Of a stretch of DNA of 64,000 bases, positions 33,503-41,146 are shown in pieces. The position numbers and the translations under genes are program-made. How positions within the stretch are numbered: position 1 is the first letter of the stretch; each line of letters starts with the position of its first letter. The notes under the pieces are model-generated. The model was not told where the DNA came from, ran no database searches, and was given only the letters and a program-made list of their open reading frames with translations. This DNA is from CAVYGN01 sp963796325 (GTDB taxonomy: Bacteria > Spirochaetota > Brevinematia > Brevinematales > JAOACQ01). Location: positions 62,001 through 126,000 of the forward strand of contig CAWCLF010000004.1 in NCBI GenBank assembly GCA_963796325.1, given 5' to 3'.

Positions 33503-34375
33503 GTGAATGTTGTTGCGAAAATTAACGAAGTCCTGATAACTCAGGAAATGCTGGACAGAGCGGTCGGAAGGTACATAATCCAGCTTGAAGAGGATGAAGA
33601 TATCGATTTCAAACCGACGAAGGAAAATTATAAATTTATCAGGACCGAAGTTCTGAATTTTCTCATAGAAAGGATTCTCCTTCTTAACAGGGCCGAAAGG
33701 GAAGGAATTCAAATATCCGATGATGCAGTCTCCAAAAGCATTAAAACGCTGAAAAAAAATTTTTCTTCCAGCGAAGAATGGTCAAAGAACCTCCTGGCTT
33801 TAAGTACAGATGAAGCCTCTCTTTTTTTTGAGATAAGGAGCGATATGATTATAGAAAAATTCATTGATAAAATGCTCGGAGACAAGGTCAAATTCGGGGA
33901 AAAAGAACTTATGAGCTATTATGAAAATAATGAAGATATCATGAAAGATCCGGATCTTTTTACTTTTTACGAATTGAATGCAAATACGGCTGATGACATC
34001 AAAATTGCGTACTCGCTGCTTCAAAAAATTGAGGATTTCACTGAACTTGAAAAAGAGCTGATTAAACATGAGATTAATATTCACAATCATAAAAATGTTC
34101 CGGGTTTTGAACTTTCAAAAGAACTGCAGAATGTTTTGTCGGATCTGAAAATCGGTTCAATTGCGACAATGCAGGGGGCTGAAGGCGGCATGATGATCTA
34201 TAAGCTCATGAAAATAATACGGGGAAGAAAACTTGATTATAATGAAATCAAGGAGAAACTTGCCGAATATCTAATCAAAACTGCAAAGAAGGAGACCATT
34301 GACAGCGTAATTACCGATGAAATGGAAAAAGCCAGGATCGAATACTTAGATCTTTCATATCTGGAAAAAAAATAA
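33503..34375 (+). CDS. SurA/peptidyl-prolyl isomerase N-domain-like protein without signal peptide
   Basis: 290 residues from a GTG at 33503 (GGAG eight bases upstream); the frame also has a TTG at 33473. The start 'VNVVAKINEVLITQEMLDRAV' is the SurA/PrsA N-terminal chaperone-domain opening, normally found right after a signal peptide. A long helical segment with 'FLIERILLLNRAEREGIQISDDAVSKSI' follows. The usual central parvulin domain is degenerate or absent ('FYELNANTADDIKIAYSLLQKI' may be its remnant). No signal peptide or membrane segment is seen in either start version, so it may act in the cytoplasm like a trigger-factor-type chaperone. It lies 66 bp after mtaB. Confidence 0.65.
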   Translation: MNVVAKINEVLITQEMLDRAVGRYIIQLEEDEDIDFKPTKENYKFIRTEVLNFLIERILLLNRAEREGIQISDDAVSKSIKTLKKNFSSSEEWSKNLLALSTDEASLFFEIRSDMIIEKFIDKMLGDKVKFGEKELMSYYENNEDIMKDPDLFTFYELNANTADDIKIAYSLLQKIEDFTELEKELIKHEINIHNHKNVPGFELSKELQNVLSDLKIGSIATMQGAEGGMMIYKLMKIIRGRKLDYNEIKEKLAEYLIKTAKKETIDSVITDEMEKARIEYLDLSYLEKK

Positions 34376-34383
34376 ACGTGCCG

Positions 34384-36795
34384 TTAACCCATTACAACTT
34401 CAACATTATGTGCTTTTCCGTCACCGGATGCAGGAATAATATTGCCCGGAATCAATTGACCGTCGACTTTAATGCTCCGTATGCCCTTGCTTTTATGGTC
34501 AGGATTCCTGACTTCTATATGGTACTCTGAATTTTTATACTTTCTGTCGACAGTAAAGCCTTCCCATTTTTGAGGTATGCATGGATCGATCTCAAGTCCA
34601 GTATATACGGGTCTTATGCCAAGGATATATTTAACGGCTGACTGGTACATCCATGAAGCCGTTCCTGAAAGCCAGCTGTTGCGCGCCAGGCCGAACTGGG
34701 GATGTTCATTCCCGAGTATGTTCTGGGCATAAACATAAGGTTCGCATTCATACTCTTCAATAATATCGTTTTTAGCAGCCGGATTTATCTGGTTATAATA
34801 TTGATAAGCAAGGTCTCCGTTGCCCATAATGGTTTCGGCTATGATTACCCATGGATTGGAATGGAGGAAAATGCCTCCGTTTTCCTTGGCTCCGGGGGGA
34901 TATGACGTTATGCCGCCCTTTGTTTTATCATAGCCGTTAAACCCGGGAGTGCTTAACTTTATCCCCTTTGAAGTGTTGAGCATTTTATTGACGGACTGAA
35001 GGGACTTTAAAGCGCGTTCCGGAGTGGCAAATCCTGAAATGACCGGCCATGATTGCGCATTTATATAAATCTTGCCATGTTCGTTGATATGAGATCCAAG
35101 AGGTGTGCCGTCATAATCAAAATACCTGACATACCATTCCCCGTCCCAGCAATTATCATTGAATATCTTCTTCAATGAATTATATTCCTCCCGGTAAGTA
35201 TGCGCAGAGGTTGCGTCCCCCATATACTCGCATAATTCAATCATTTCAAGGAGGTCCTTTCCGTAAAGATGTGTATTGAAAAGAGATTCTGCGCCGGAAG
35301 GGAGGTTAACGCAATCGTTCCAGTCCGCGAAACCCAGGTGGGGCAGGCAGTGTGAGCCCGTATCTTTCTTTGTAAATTCAAGAGAACGCTTCATATGGTC
35401 AAGCACGGTCCCCTTTTCAAGGGGAATGCCGTTATTGTCTTTTTCATAATAAGGGATCACAGTATTGATAAAATTCATATCCCCGGTTTCTTTAAGGTAA
35501 GCAGTTACGGAGAGGACGATCCAGAGATGATCGTCGCCGTAATACTGCGGCCTGTCCGGATTGTCGGATGTTTCCCCGTAAGTAGCTTCCATCGACAGGG
35601 GGTTGAAGTTATGCATGGCATTGCCTTCTTTTTTCTGGACCATCAGGAGTTTTTCGAGAAGGTCCCTCCCTTCATCGGGAATCCTGTCGAGGACAGCCAT
35701 AATATCCTGAGAGCTGTCCCGCAAACCTATTCCCCTTGTTCCCAGCCCCAGCTGGTAATATGAGAGATATCGAGACCAGTTTTTCGTTATATAACACTGC
35801 CGGGGATTGTGTATATTCAGCATTCTATCCATATTGGGATCGGGGGTCTTTACCTGTAGCTTCGACATATAATCTTTCCAGAAAGCCGATAATTCATTAA
35901 GCGCCGAATCTGCATTTGCCGGATTCCTGAATTTTTCAATTCCCGGTTTCGCTTTTTCGTAACTTGAATCCTGGCCGAGCTGGGTTATGAATTCCTTGGT
36001 TTCCCCCGGTTTGAAATTTCCCATTTTTTGAAGAAGGGCTCCTATATTGTCGCCCCTGTGCGCTTCGTAATTTCCCAATTCTTCTTTTTCCAGAGAGATC
36101 GGTTTAGACCATGTCCCGTATTCATTATCCCCCAGGAAACGCCGCCTGTCGGATTCGAAGGAGGACACGGGATTGCTTGAAGTAAAATAATTAACATTCG
36201 TATCGCGCCTCATAAAGGCATACTGGAGAAGTGTCAATAATCCGTTTTTTTCATGTATGGCCCGTGACTGCATTGTCTGCGGGACCCAATCCGCATTATT
36301 AAACTGTTTCACTGCTTCAAAATGAGTATATTCTACTACGCTGACAGCATCAAGTTCGATATCGGAATCTGAAATATTGGTTATTTTTACATGACGTACT
36401 TCACGATTGTCGTTTAACGGTACAAAAATTGTACAGTCGGTGCGGATCCCGAAAAACTCTGATACAATTCTTGTATAACTGAGCCCGATATGGCATTCGT
36501 ATTTATCATAATGATCAAGGGTAGGAACAAAAAAGGGCGAAAACACCCTGTATGATCCGCCTTTTTTCAGGCGTATATATAGTGTTTCACCTTTAAAATC
36601 AGATGAAGGCATTTGCTGAATATATTTTGTGATCCGGTTTAACGAAGGGTCCCCTTTACATAATAGAGCTCCGCCCGTATGATCTACAAAACCGCCGAAA
36701 GAAAGGGTCCCGATGTAATTTATCCATTTTACCGGCGTTTTAGGGTTTGTTATGATATATTCGAAATTTTTATCATCAAAAAATCCGAAGTTCAT
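34384..36795 (-). CDS. GH94 glycoside phosphorylase (cellobiose phosphorylase-like)
   Basis: 803 residues from the ATG at 36795 (GGGAGG upstream; the frame extends further to 36846). This is the usual length of GH94 cellobiose/chitobiose phosphorylases. An N-terminal beta-sandwich ('LSFGGFVDHTGGALLC', 'IYLR/LYIRLKKGGSYRVFSPFF') leads to the (alpha/alpha)6 barrel. The barrel has 'GLRDSSQDIMAVLDRIP', the catalytic Asp in 'GFADWNDCVN' and 'NGGIFLHSNPWVI' for phosphate/sugar binding. It splits a beta-linked disaccharide with phosphate to a sugar 1-phosphate and a free sugar in the cytoplasm, saving ATP. Cellobiose is likely but not certain. It is a monocistronic minus-strand gene. Confidence 0.88.
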   Translation of the reverse strand: MNFGFFDDKNFEYIITNPKTPVKWINYIGTLSFGGFVDHTGGALLCKGDPSLNRITKYIQQMPSSDFKGETLYIRLKKGGSYRVFSPFFVPTLDHYDKYECHIGLSYTRIVSEFFGIRTDCTIFVPLNDNREVRHVKITNISDSDIELDAVSVVEYTHFEAVKQFNNADWVPQTMQSRAIHEKNGLLTLLQYAFMRRDTNVNYFTSSNPVSSFESDRRRFLGDNEYGTWSKPISLEKEELGNYEAHRGDNIGALLQKMGNFKPGETKEFITQLGQDSSYEKAKPGIEKFRNPANADSALNELSAFWKDYMSKLQVKTPDPNMDRMLNIHNPRQCYITKNWSRYLSYYQLGLGTRGIGLRDSSQDIMAVLDRIPDEGRDLLEKLLMVQKKEGNAMHNFNPLSMEATYGETSDNPDRPQYYGDDHLWIVLSVTAYLKETGDMNFINTVIPYYEKDNNGIPLEKGTVLDHMKRSLEFTKKDTGSHCLPHLGFADWNDCVNLPSGAESLFNTHLYGKDLLEMIELCEYMGDATSAHTYREEYNSLKKIFNDNCWDGEWYVRYFDYDGTPLGSHINEHGKIYINAQSWPVISGFATPERALKSLQSVNKMLNTSKGIKLSTPGFNGYDKTKGGITSYPPGAKENGGIFLHSNPWVIIAETIMGNGDLAYQYYNQINPAAKNDIIEEYECEPYVYAQNILGNEHPQFGLARNSWLSGTASWMYQSAVKYILGIRPVYTGLEIDPCIPQKWEGFTVDRKYKNSEYHIEVRNPDHKSKGIRSIKVDGQLIPGNIIPASGDGKAHNVEVVMG

Positions 36796-36876
36796 GTCAT
36801 GGGCCTCCCGAATCCGATAAATTTTAAGAAATAATATTTTAAGCAATTAAACAGGATAAGTCAATATGTATACCAC

Positions 36877-36980
36877 AGTCAACAGTCGGCAGTCGACAGT
36901 CATCAGTCGAACTATTGATATTTATTATGCAATAGACAATAGGCTGTCGACTCTCCACTACCGATGACTGCCGGCTGAGT
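36877..36980. repeat. Degenerate heptanucleotide repeat array, partly inverted (copy 1)
   Basis: Five units in exact 7-bp phase from 36877 (AGTCAAC, AGTCGGC, AGTCGAC, AGTCATC, AGTCGAA), then a 34-bp AT-rich centre. Inverted units ending in ACT/GCT follow (GTCGACT at 36946, CTCCACT at 36953, GATGACT at 36963, GCCGGCT at 36970). The two halves can pair imperfectly. Confidence 0.75.
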
Positions 36981-37030
36981 AAAAAAAAGTCGCTCAAATC
37001 TTGAGTAATAAACGGATATTTCTGATAATT

Positions 37031-37081
37031 TATGGTCACTTTTAAAAACCGTCTTTATAAGGCGGTGGGGTAGTGACCATA
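37031..37081. repeat. 51-bp palindrome with nested stem
   Basis: A perfect 10-bp inverted repeat TATGGTCACT (37031-37040) / AGTGACCATA (37072-37081) encloses a second stem ACCGTC (37048-37053) / GGCGGT (37061-37066, one G-T pair). It has the look of a small mobile-element remnant or a two-tier operator. No copy elsewhere in the window was noticed. Confidence 0.6.
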
Positions 37082-37128
37082 GGGCGATTATAGAAAACAG
37101 AGTATTTGCTGTTAATAACCGGATATTT

Positions 37129-37159
37129 TAATAAAATGCCCTTATGGGCGCTTTTATTA
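37129..37159. terminator. Possible bidirectional terminator hairpin
   Basis: TAATAAAATGCCC (37129-37141), a TTAT loop and GGGCGCTTTTATTA (37146-37159) form a stem with one mismatch/bulge. The A/T arms give a T-rich tail on both strands. It sits upstream of the coiled-coil gene, so it may only insulate. Confidence 0.35.
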
Positions 37160-37161
37160 CT

Positions 37162-37182
37162 ATCGACTGTCGACTGTCGACT
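37162..37182. repeat. Short heptanucleotide array, inverted orientation (copy 1b)
   Basis: Three units in phase: ATCGACT, GTCGACT, GTCGACT. It ends one base before the GAAGGA ribosome binding site of the gene at 37194. Confidence 0.75.
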
Positions 37183-37193
37183 GAAGGAAATAT

Positions 37194-39071
37194 ATGAGTA
37201 TTTTAAAAGATAAAAAGGAAAAACTCGGCATCGATTCACTTGGGATCGATAACCAGAAGAAACTCTATGAAGATTTTGTCGATGCCGGCGGTAAAGTCGT
37301 TGAATTGAAGCAGGGTCCTCAGCAGAAAATAAACGATCAACTGGAGAAATGGATACAGAATAAAGAAGACGAGCAGAAAAGACGGCTGATAGATGAACAG
37401 AAAAAGGAAGAGGACGAACTTGCGAGAAAGAGAGCCCAGGCGAACCGTGAAAGGCTTCAGAATCTCATAGAAAAAAATGCCGGTCCTAAAGAGAAAAAAA
37501 GCGTTTTGCAGGAACTTAAACATGAAATAAAAATCAATAAAGAGAAGGAACAGAACCCGGCTCAGGAATATTTCGGCAGGCTTGCCGCAAAAATAGTCTG
37601 CATACTTTACGGAGTCTTCGGCTTCTGGGGCAGGCATTTCAGCAGGAATTTCCTCGATTTAACGTTATATGATCTTAAGAACAGTCTTATTGAAAGCCAG
37701 CAGATACTGGTATCGGTATTGCACCAGGACAAGGATTTTTCAGATGAAATAAGAAAAAGTCTCAAGGAAAGCGGTTACCCGTATTATTTCGAACTGATTT
37801 ACCGCTTTTATTTAATCTTTGATGACGAAGTATTTAACCTGATAAGGGAACTGAGGACCGCTGAAAATCCTATTCAAAGGGGGAAATTTGTCTTTGTCAA
37901 ACTGTTTAAGAAAATACTTGTTCTGAGCAGGTATCATCCTTCGCTTCCAAACGCCTTTCAAAGGGCTCTTACAATTGAAAAAACAAACAGGCATCTCACT
38001 GACAACGTTGTAGACTTTAATTTGAGGAAGCTATTTCATACTTATAATTTTATTTTTTATAAATACTACCCGAAAATTCTTAACCTGGTTGACTACTACT
38101 ACAAGGACGAGCTATTTTTAGGCAGAAAAATATCTTATTCGGAATTTCTCGCGATAACAGAAATGGATGCAATCGGTTATTATACAAAGTTATGGGAAGA
38201 AGAGGAGGCCAGGGAAAAGCAGAAACTTGAGCAGAAGGAAAAATCGAAGCATTATAAAAGCGAAGAACAACCCGCGGAACAAAAACAGGAAGTTTCGGGT
38301 CTGGAATCGGATCTTTCCAATCTTCCTGAAGAAATCGCTTCAGGAATTCGCAGGATAAGGGAAATGTCAAATTTCAAAGGGATACTTGATTACTATAACG
38401 AAGTTAAGGACCCGAGGATGAGTATTCCCGTATACGACAAGGCCTTCCTGGCCGGGACTCTCCTGGAAATTTTCGACAAGGAATATTCTTTTCTTTTTAT
38501 TGCATCGAACGTTCAGTTCAATATATTTTTCGACAGGGGCCAGAGGAAAGACATAAAAAGCGTCTTGAAAGACCTTTACTTTCATATTGACGATGTCTAT
38601 AAACGCCTTTATGAATACGGCCGTGTAATAAGCGGTATAAAAAAGGTCAAGGAAGATTCTTTTATGCCGTCTAAGGAGAAAACCGTGAAGCTTGAACAGC
38701 TCAAATTCCAGAAGACCACGATATCAAGGGCTGTACGATCCCAGACCCAGAATATTATCGGCGATTTTCAAAAGCACCTGCAGGTTGTGCTGGCCGATTA
38801 TAAAGCGGACAAGTATTTCATACAGAACCCCGACGAAGTTCTCAGTTACGAAACGAATATAGCAGGCAAAAAGATCGGCCACAAAGATACCGTTGTGAAC
38901 ATTTTCAAACAGGCTTACTATTTCTCTTCCGCCCTTTATTTCCTTGTTCAGGACGGTGAACTCTCCGGCGGTTACCTGAACCTGAAAAATCCCGTCTATC
39001 TTGCAGGTCTTGTACAGGAGCCCGGCGAAGGTGAAGATGCGGAAGAAGGAGAGGGCTCGTCAGGCTTTTAA
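37194..39071 (+). CDS. Unrecognised 625-residue coiled-coil protein
   Basis: I do not recognise a family with confidence. The N-terminus ('LGIDSLGIDNQKKLYEDFVDAGGKVVELK') resembles a short motif seen in some spirochaete hypothetical proteins, from memory only. A highly charged helical region runs from about 45 to 125 (Lys/Glu/Gln/Arg-rich, probable coiled coil). A mostly helical domain rich in Tyr/Phe spans about 130-350, a second charged segment lies at about 355-375, a helical domain at about 385-590, and a Gly/Glu-rich acidic tail ends it. There is no signal peptide. A single weak hydrophobic stretch near residue 135 ('IVCILYGVFGFWG') may be membrane-associated. GAAGGA precedes the ATG. 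It stands alone. Confidence 0.7.
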   Translation: MSILKDKKEKLGIDSLGIDNQKKLYEDFVDAGGKVVELKQGPQQKINDQLEKWIQNKEDEQKRRLIDEQKKEEDELARKRAQANRERLQNLIEKNAGPKEKKSVLQELKHEIKINKEKEQNPAQEYFGRLAAKIVCILYGVFGFWGRHFSRNFLDLTLYDLKNSLIESQQILVSVLHQDKDFSDEIRKSLKESGYPYYFELIYRFYLIFDDEVFNLIRELRTAENPIQRGKFVFVKLFKKILVLSRYHPSLPNAFQRALTIEKTNRHLTDNVVDFNLRKLFHTYNFIFYKYYPKILNLVDYYYKDELFLGRKISYSEFLAITEMDAIGYYTKLWEEEEAREKQKLEQKEKSKHYKSEEQPAEQKQEVSGLESDLSNLPEEIASGIRRIREMSNFKGILDYYNEVKDPRMSIPVYDKAFLAGTLLEIFDKEYSFLFIASNVQFNIFFDRGQRKDIKSVLKDLYFHIDDVYKRLYEYGRVISGIKKVKEDSFMPSKEKTVKLEQLKFQKTTISRAVRSQTQNIIGDFQKHLQVVLADYKADKYFIQNPDEVLSYETNIAGKKIGHKDTVVNIFKQAYYFSSALYFLVQDGELSGGYLNLKNPVYLAGLVQEPGEGEDAEEGEGSSGF

Positions 39072-39154
39072 TAACAAATACTTACTTTATTTATTGTTAT
39101 TTAATAATATTGCCCCTAAATTATTGCAATTCAAACCTTAAGGTGTTAAAATAC

Positions 39155-39195
39155 GATAAGGGGACAATTACGGGCATTTCCGGCGGGGTCTTATC
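39155..39195 (+). other. Possible structured leader before the PAS-GGDEF gene
   Basis: GATAAG (39155-39160) can pair with CTTATC (39190-39195) around a GC-rich centre in the 215-bp gap 39072-39286. An AT-rich inverted repeat AATAACAA/TTGTTATT (39070-39077/39094-39101) lies just after the preceding gene. No known riboswitch consensus (including c-di-GMP) was recognised. Confidence 0.25.
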
Positions 39196-39286
39196 AAAAT
39201 AAGGAAATAATTAAATTTTTTTAAATCAATAATATTTTAAGGTGATGTCTGAATTGTCCATTATACTGAAATTAACGGGTGTGTAA

Positions 39287-40957
39287 ATGGTCAAGAGGCT
39301 GAAAAGATTTTTATTGTATTTGTCCGGGTTTTCATGGTCTTTTAGCGATAATCTTGAAATGGCTGAAAAATCCGTACTGATTAAATTGTCTTTTTTTATA
39401 AGCGTTCTATTATTGTTCGGATACGGCATTTATACGCTGTTATCAGGTAAAACGGTCCTTGGAATGGCCGATATTTCAGTCGGTCTTTTTTACTGCATCC
39501 TCATCGCGATGTTTTTAATTAAAGGAAATTATAGATTATACACCCGCCTGGGCATTTATACGATGGAAGCATTACTCCTGTTCCTGATTGTAACTGGCGG
39601 TTTCGGTAATACAGGATACCTCTGGACATATACATTTCCTCTTTACGTCATATTTTTGCTGGGGCCGTTTGAAGGCACAGCGGCTGTAATTTTATTCCTT
39701 GTTTTTGTCGGCATCTTTTTTATAACAGGATTTCCGACTTATTACAAAGGTTATGAATTCAACGTCAAGATCAGGTTTATATCCTCGTTTTCATCAGTAT
39801 ATATCCTGGTTATATTTTTTGAAAGGCTGAGAATTTCGGCATTCAGGAAGGTTCTTGAAAAAAATGAACAGCTCAGGTATTCTGAAAGCCGCCTGAAGGA
39901 CATAGCTTTTTCTTCCAGCGATATTATTTGGGAAACTGATAAAAAAAACCGCTATATTTATGCCGGGGGCAGGACACTGGACATTCTAGGGTACGAGAAT
40001 TCCGAATTTCTGGGAAAGACGCCGTTCGATTTCTGCCCGGGGGAAGAAAACAAAAAACTGAAGGATTCATTCAATGAATCGGCCTGGAAAAGCTGTAAAG
40101 TGATAGAAATGACCCGTTTCGGCAGGCATAAGGACGGCCGCAGGGTCGATCTTCTTACAAGTATAATGAGGATCACTGATGATTCGGGAAGCCTGAAAGG
40201 CTACAGGGGCGTCGATAAGGACATAACTGAATGGAAGAAATCCGAGGAAGCTCTGAAAAAGTCTGAAAATAACCTGAGGCAGATTATAGACTCCGCTCCG
40301 TTTGGAGCCTTTGTCATCGAATTGAGCAGGGACAGCAAGCTTATCATACAAAGCTGCAACCAGGCTGCCCGGTCGCTCCTTAACATAGATTTTAATTATG
40401 AAAAAAGGGAATTAGGGGAAATATTCCCGAAGATAAAAGGTGAAGATATCACCATCAGGGTGCATGATCTGATAATAAAACGAAAAAATCTTATTATTGA
40501 CCGTTTCAATTATGATAAAGGGATGGAAAACCTGATCTTTGAATTCCGGGGGATAAGGCTGGGGAAAAACCGGGCCGTCTTATTTTTCTACGACATTACT
40601 GAAAGGACCCTGCGTGAAGAAACTATAAAATACCAGGCTGAACATGACATACTCACAGGGCTCTCCAACCGGATCGTATTTATGAAGCATATGCAGAACT
40701 CGTTCAATGCGGCCGGGTCGAAAAGCTATTTATTGGCAGTACTCTTCCTTGATCTTGACGAATTCAAACAGGTTAACGATACATACGGCCATGCCGCGGG
40801 AGACGAGCTCTTGAGGGAGACTGCCCGAAGGCTTAAAGCGAGCCTTCGCGACAGCGATATTATCTGCCGTCTTGGCGGAGATGAATTTGCCATCCTCCTT
40901 CCTTTTAATAAGAAGCAGGAAATCGATCAGGCTTATTGCTCAAAAAATCCTCATTGA
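39287..40957 (+). CDS. Membrane PAS-GGDEF diguanylate cyclase, main reading frame (broken by +1 frameshift)
   Basis: 556 residues in this frame. The N-terminal membrane region (about 30-185) has six or so hydrophobic helices. Two PAS domains follow (about 205-325, 'AFSSSDIIWETDKKNRYIYAG' and 'YRGVDKDITEWKKSEE'; and about 330-445). A GGDEF domain starts near 450 ('DILTGLSNRIVFMKHM', 'LDLDEFKQVNDTYGHAAGDELL', active-site 'RLGGDEFAILLP'). The frame then ends in 'AYCSKNPH' before the domain is complete; the missing end is encoded in the next frame (see 40872-41144). If intact it would make c-di-GMP in response to a PAS-sensed cue. The reading frame as it stands lacks the last strands of the cyclase. 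Confidence 0.8.
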   Translation: MVKRLKRFLLYLSGFSWSFSDNLEMAEKSVLIKLSFFISVLLLFGYGIYTLLSGKTVLGMADISVGLFYCILIAMFLIKGNYRLYTRLGIYTMEALLLFLIVTGGFGNTGYLWTYTFPLYVIFLLGPFEGTAAVILFLVFVGIFFITGFPTYYKGYEFNVKIRFISSFSSVYILVIFFERLRISAFRKVLEKNEQLRYSESRLKDIAFSSSDIIWETDKKNRYIYAGGRTLDILGYENSEFLGKTPFDFCPGEENKKLKDSFNESAWKSCKVIEMTRFGRHKDGRRVDLLTSIMRITDDSGSLKGYRGVDKDITEWKKSEEALKKSENNLRQIIDSAPFGAFVIELSRDSKLIIQSCNQAARSLLNIDFNYEKRELGEIFPKIKGEDITIRVHDLIIKRKNLIIDRFNYDKGMENLIFEFRGIRLGKNRAVLFFYDITERTLREETIKYQAEHDILTGLSNRIVFMKHMQNSFNAAGSKSYLLAVLFLDLDEFKQVNDTYGHAAGDELLRETARRLKASLRDSDIICRLGGDEFAILLPFNKKQEIDQAYCSKNPH

Positions 40958-41144
40958 AATCAATGAACCCTATGCTGTAAAAGATTTGAATATAGTCATA
41001 AGCACCAGCATCGGCATCAGCGTATATCCTGATGACGGGGCGGAGCCTGAAGAGCTGCTCAGCAAGTCCGATAAGGCGCTTTATACGGCTAAATCCCAGG
41101 GTAAAAACAGATTGTGTTTTTATTTAAGTGATAAAGGGAAATGA
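40872..41144 (+). pseudogene. C-terminal GGDEF fragment, frameshifted continuation of the upstream gene
   Basis: Useful coding begins near 40930 in this frame ('LIAQKILIEINEPYAV') and runs through 'ISTSIGISVYPDDGAEPEELLSKSDKALYTAKSQGKNRLCFY', the standard end of a GGDEF domain. Skipping one base at the CAG-GCTT junction near 40931 joins it smoothly to the upstream frame. The first part of the frame (40872-40925) is out-of-frame sequence of the GGDEF motif itself. So this is the tail of one gene, separated by a mutation, a sequencing error, or (less likely) programmed +1 frameshifting. Confidence 0.75.
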
Positions 41145-41146
41145 AG

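Larger units (their letters stand above)
36796..37193. other. 398-bp non-coding gap packed with repeats and hairpins
   Basis: Between the divergent GH94 and coiled-coil genes I see no credible gene. The gap holds a degenerate 7-bp repeat array (36877-36980), a 51-bp palindrome with an inner stem (37031-37081), a GCCC/GGGC hairpin with T-rich flank (37129-37159) and a second short heptad array (37162-37182) directly before the ribosome binding site of the next gene. No clear sigma70 promoter was found in either direction. Confidence 0.7.

Noticed and set aside
37042..37239. Minus-strand 65-residue frame in the repeat-rich gap
   Set aside because: It is translated from palindrome and heptad repeat sequence and overlaps the start of the coiled-coil gene.
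39155..39195. c-di-GMP riboswitch upstream of the GGDEF gene
   Set aside because: Only a short bulged stem is present; the conserved GEMM core sequences were not found.
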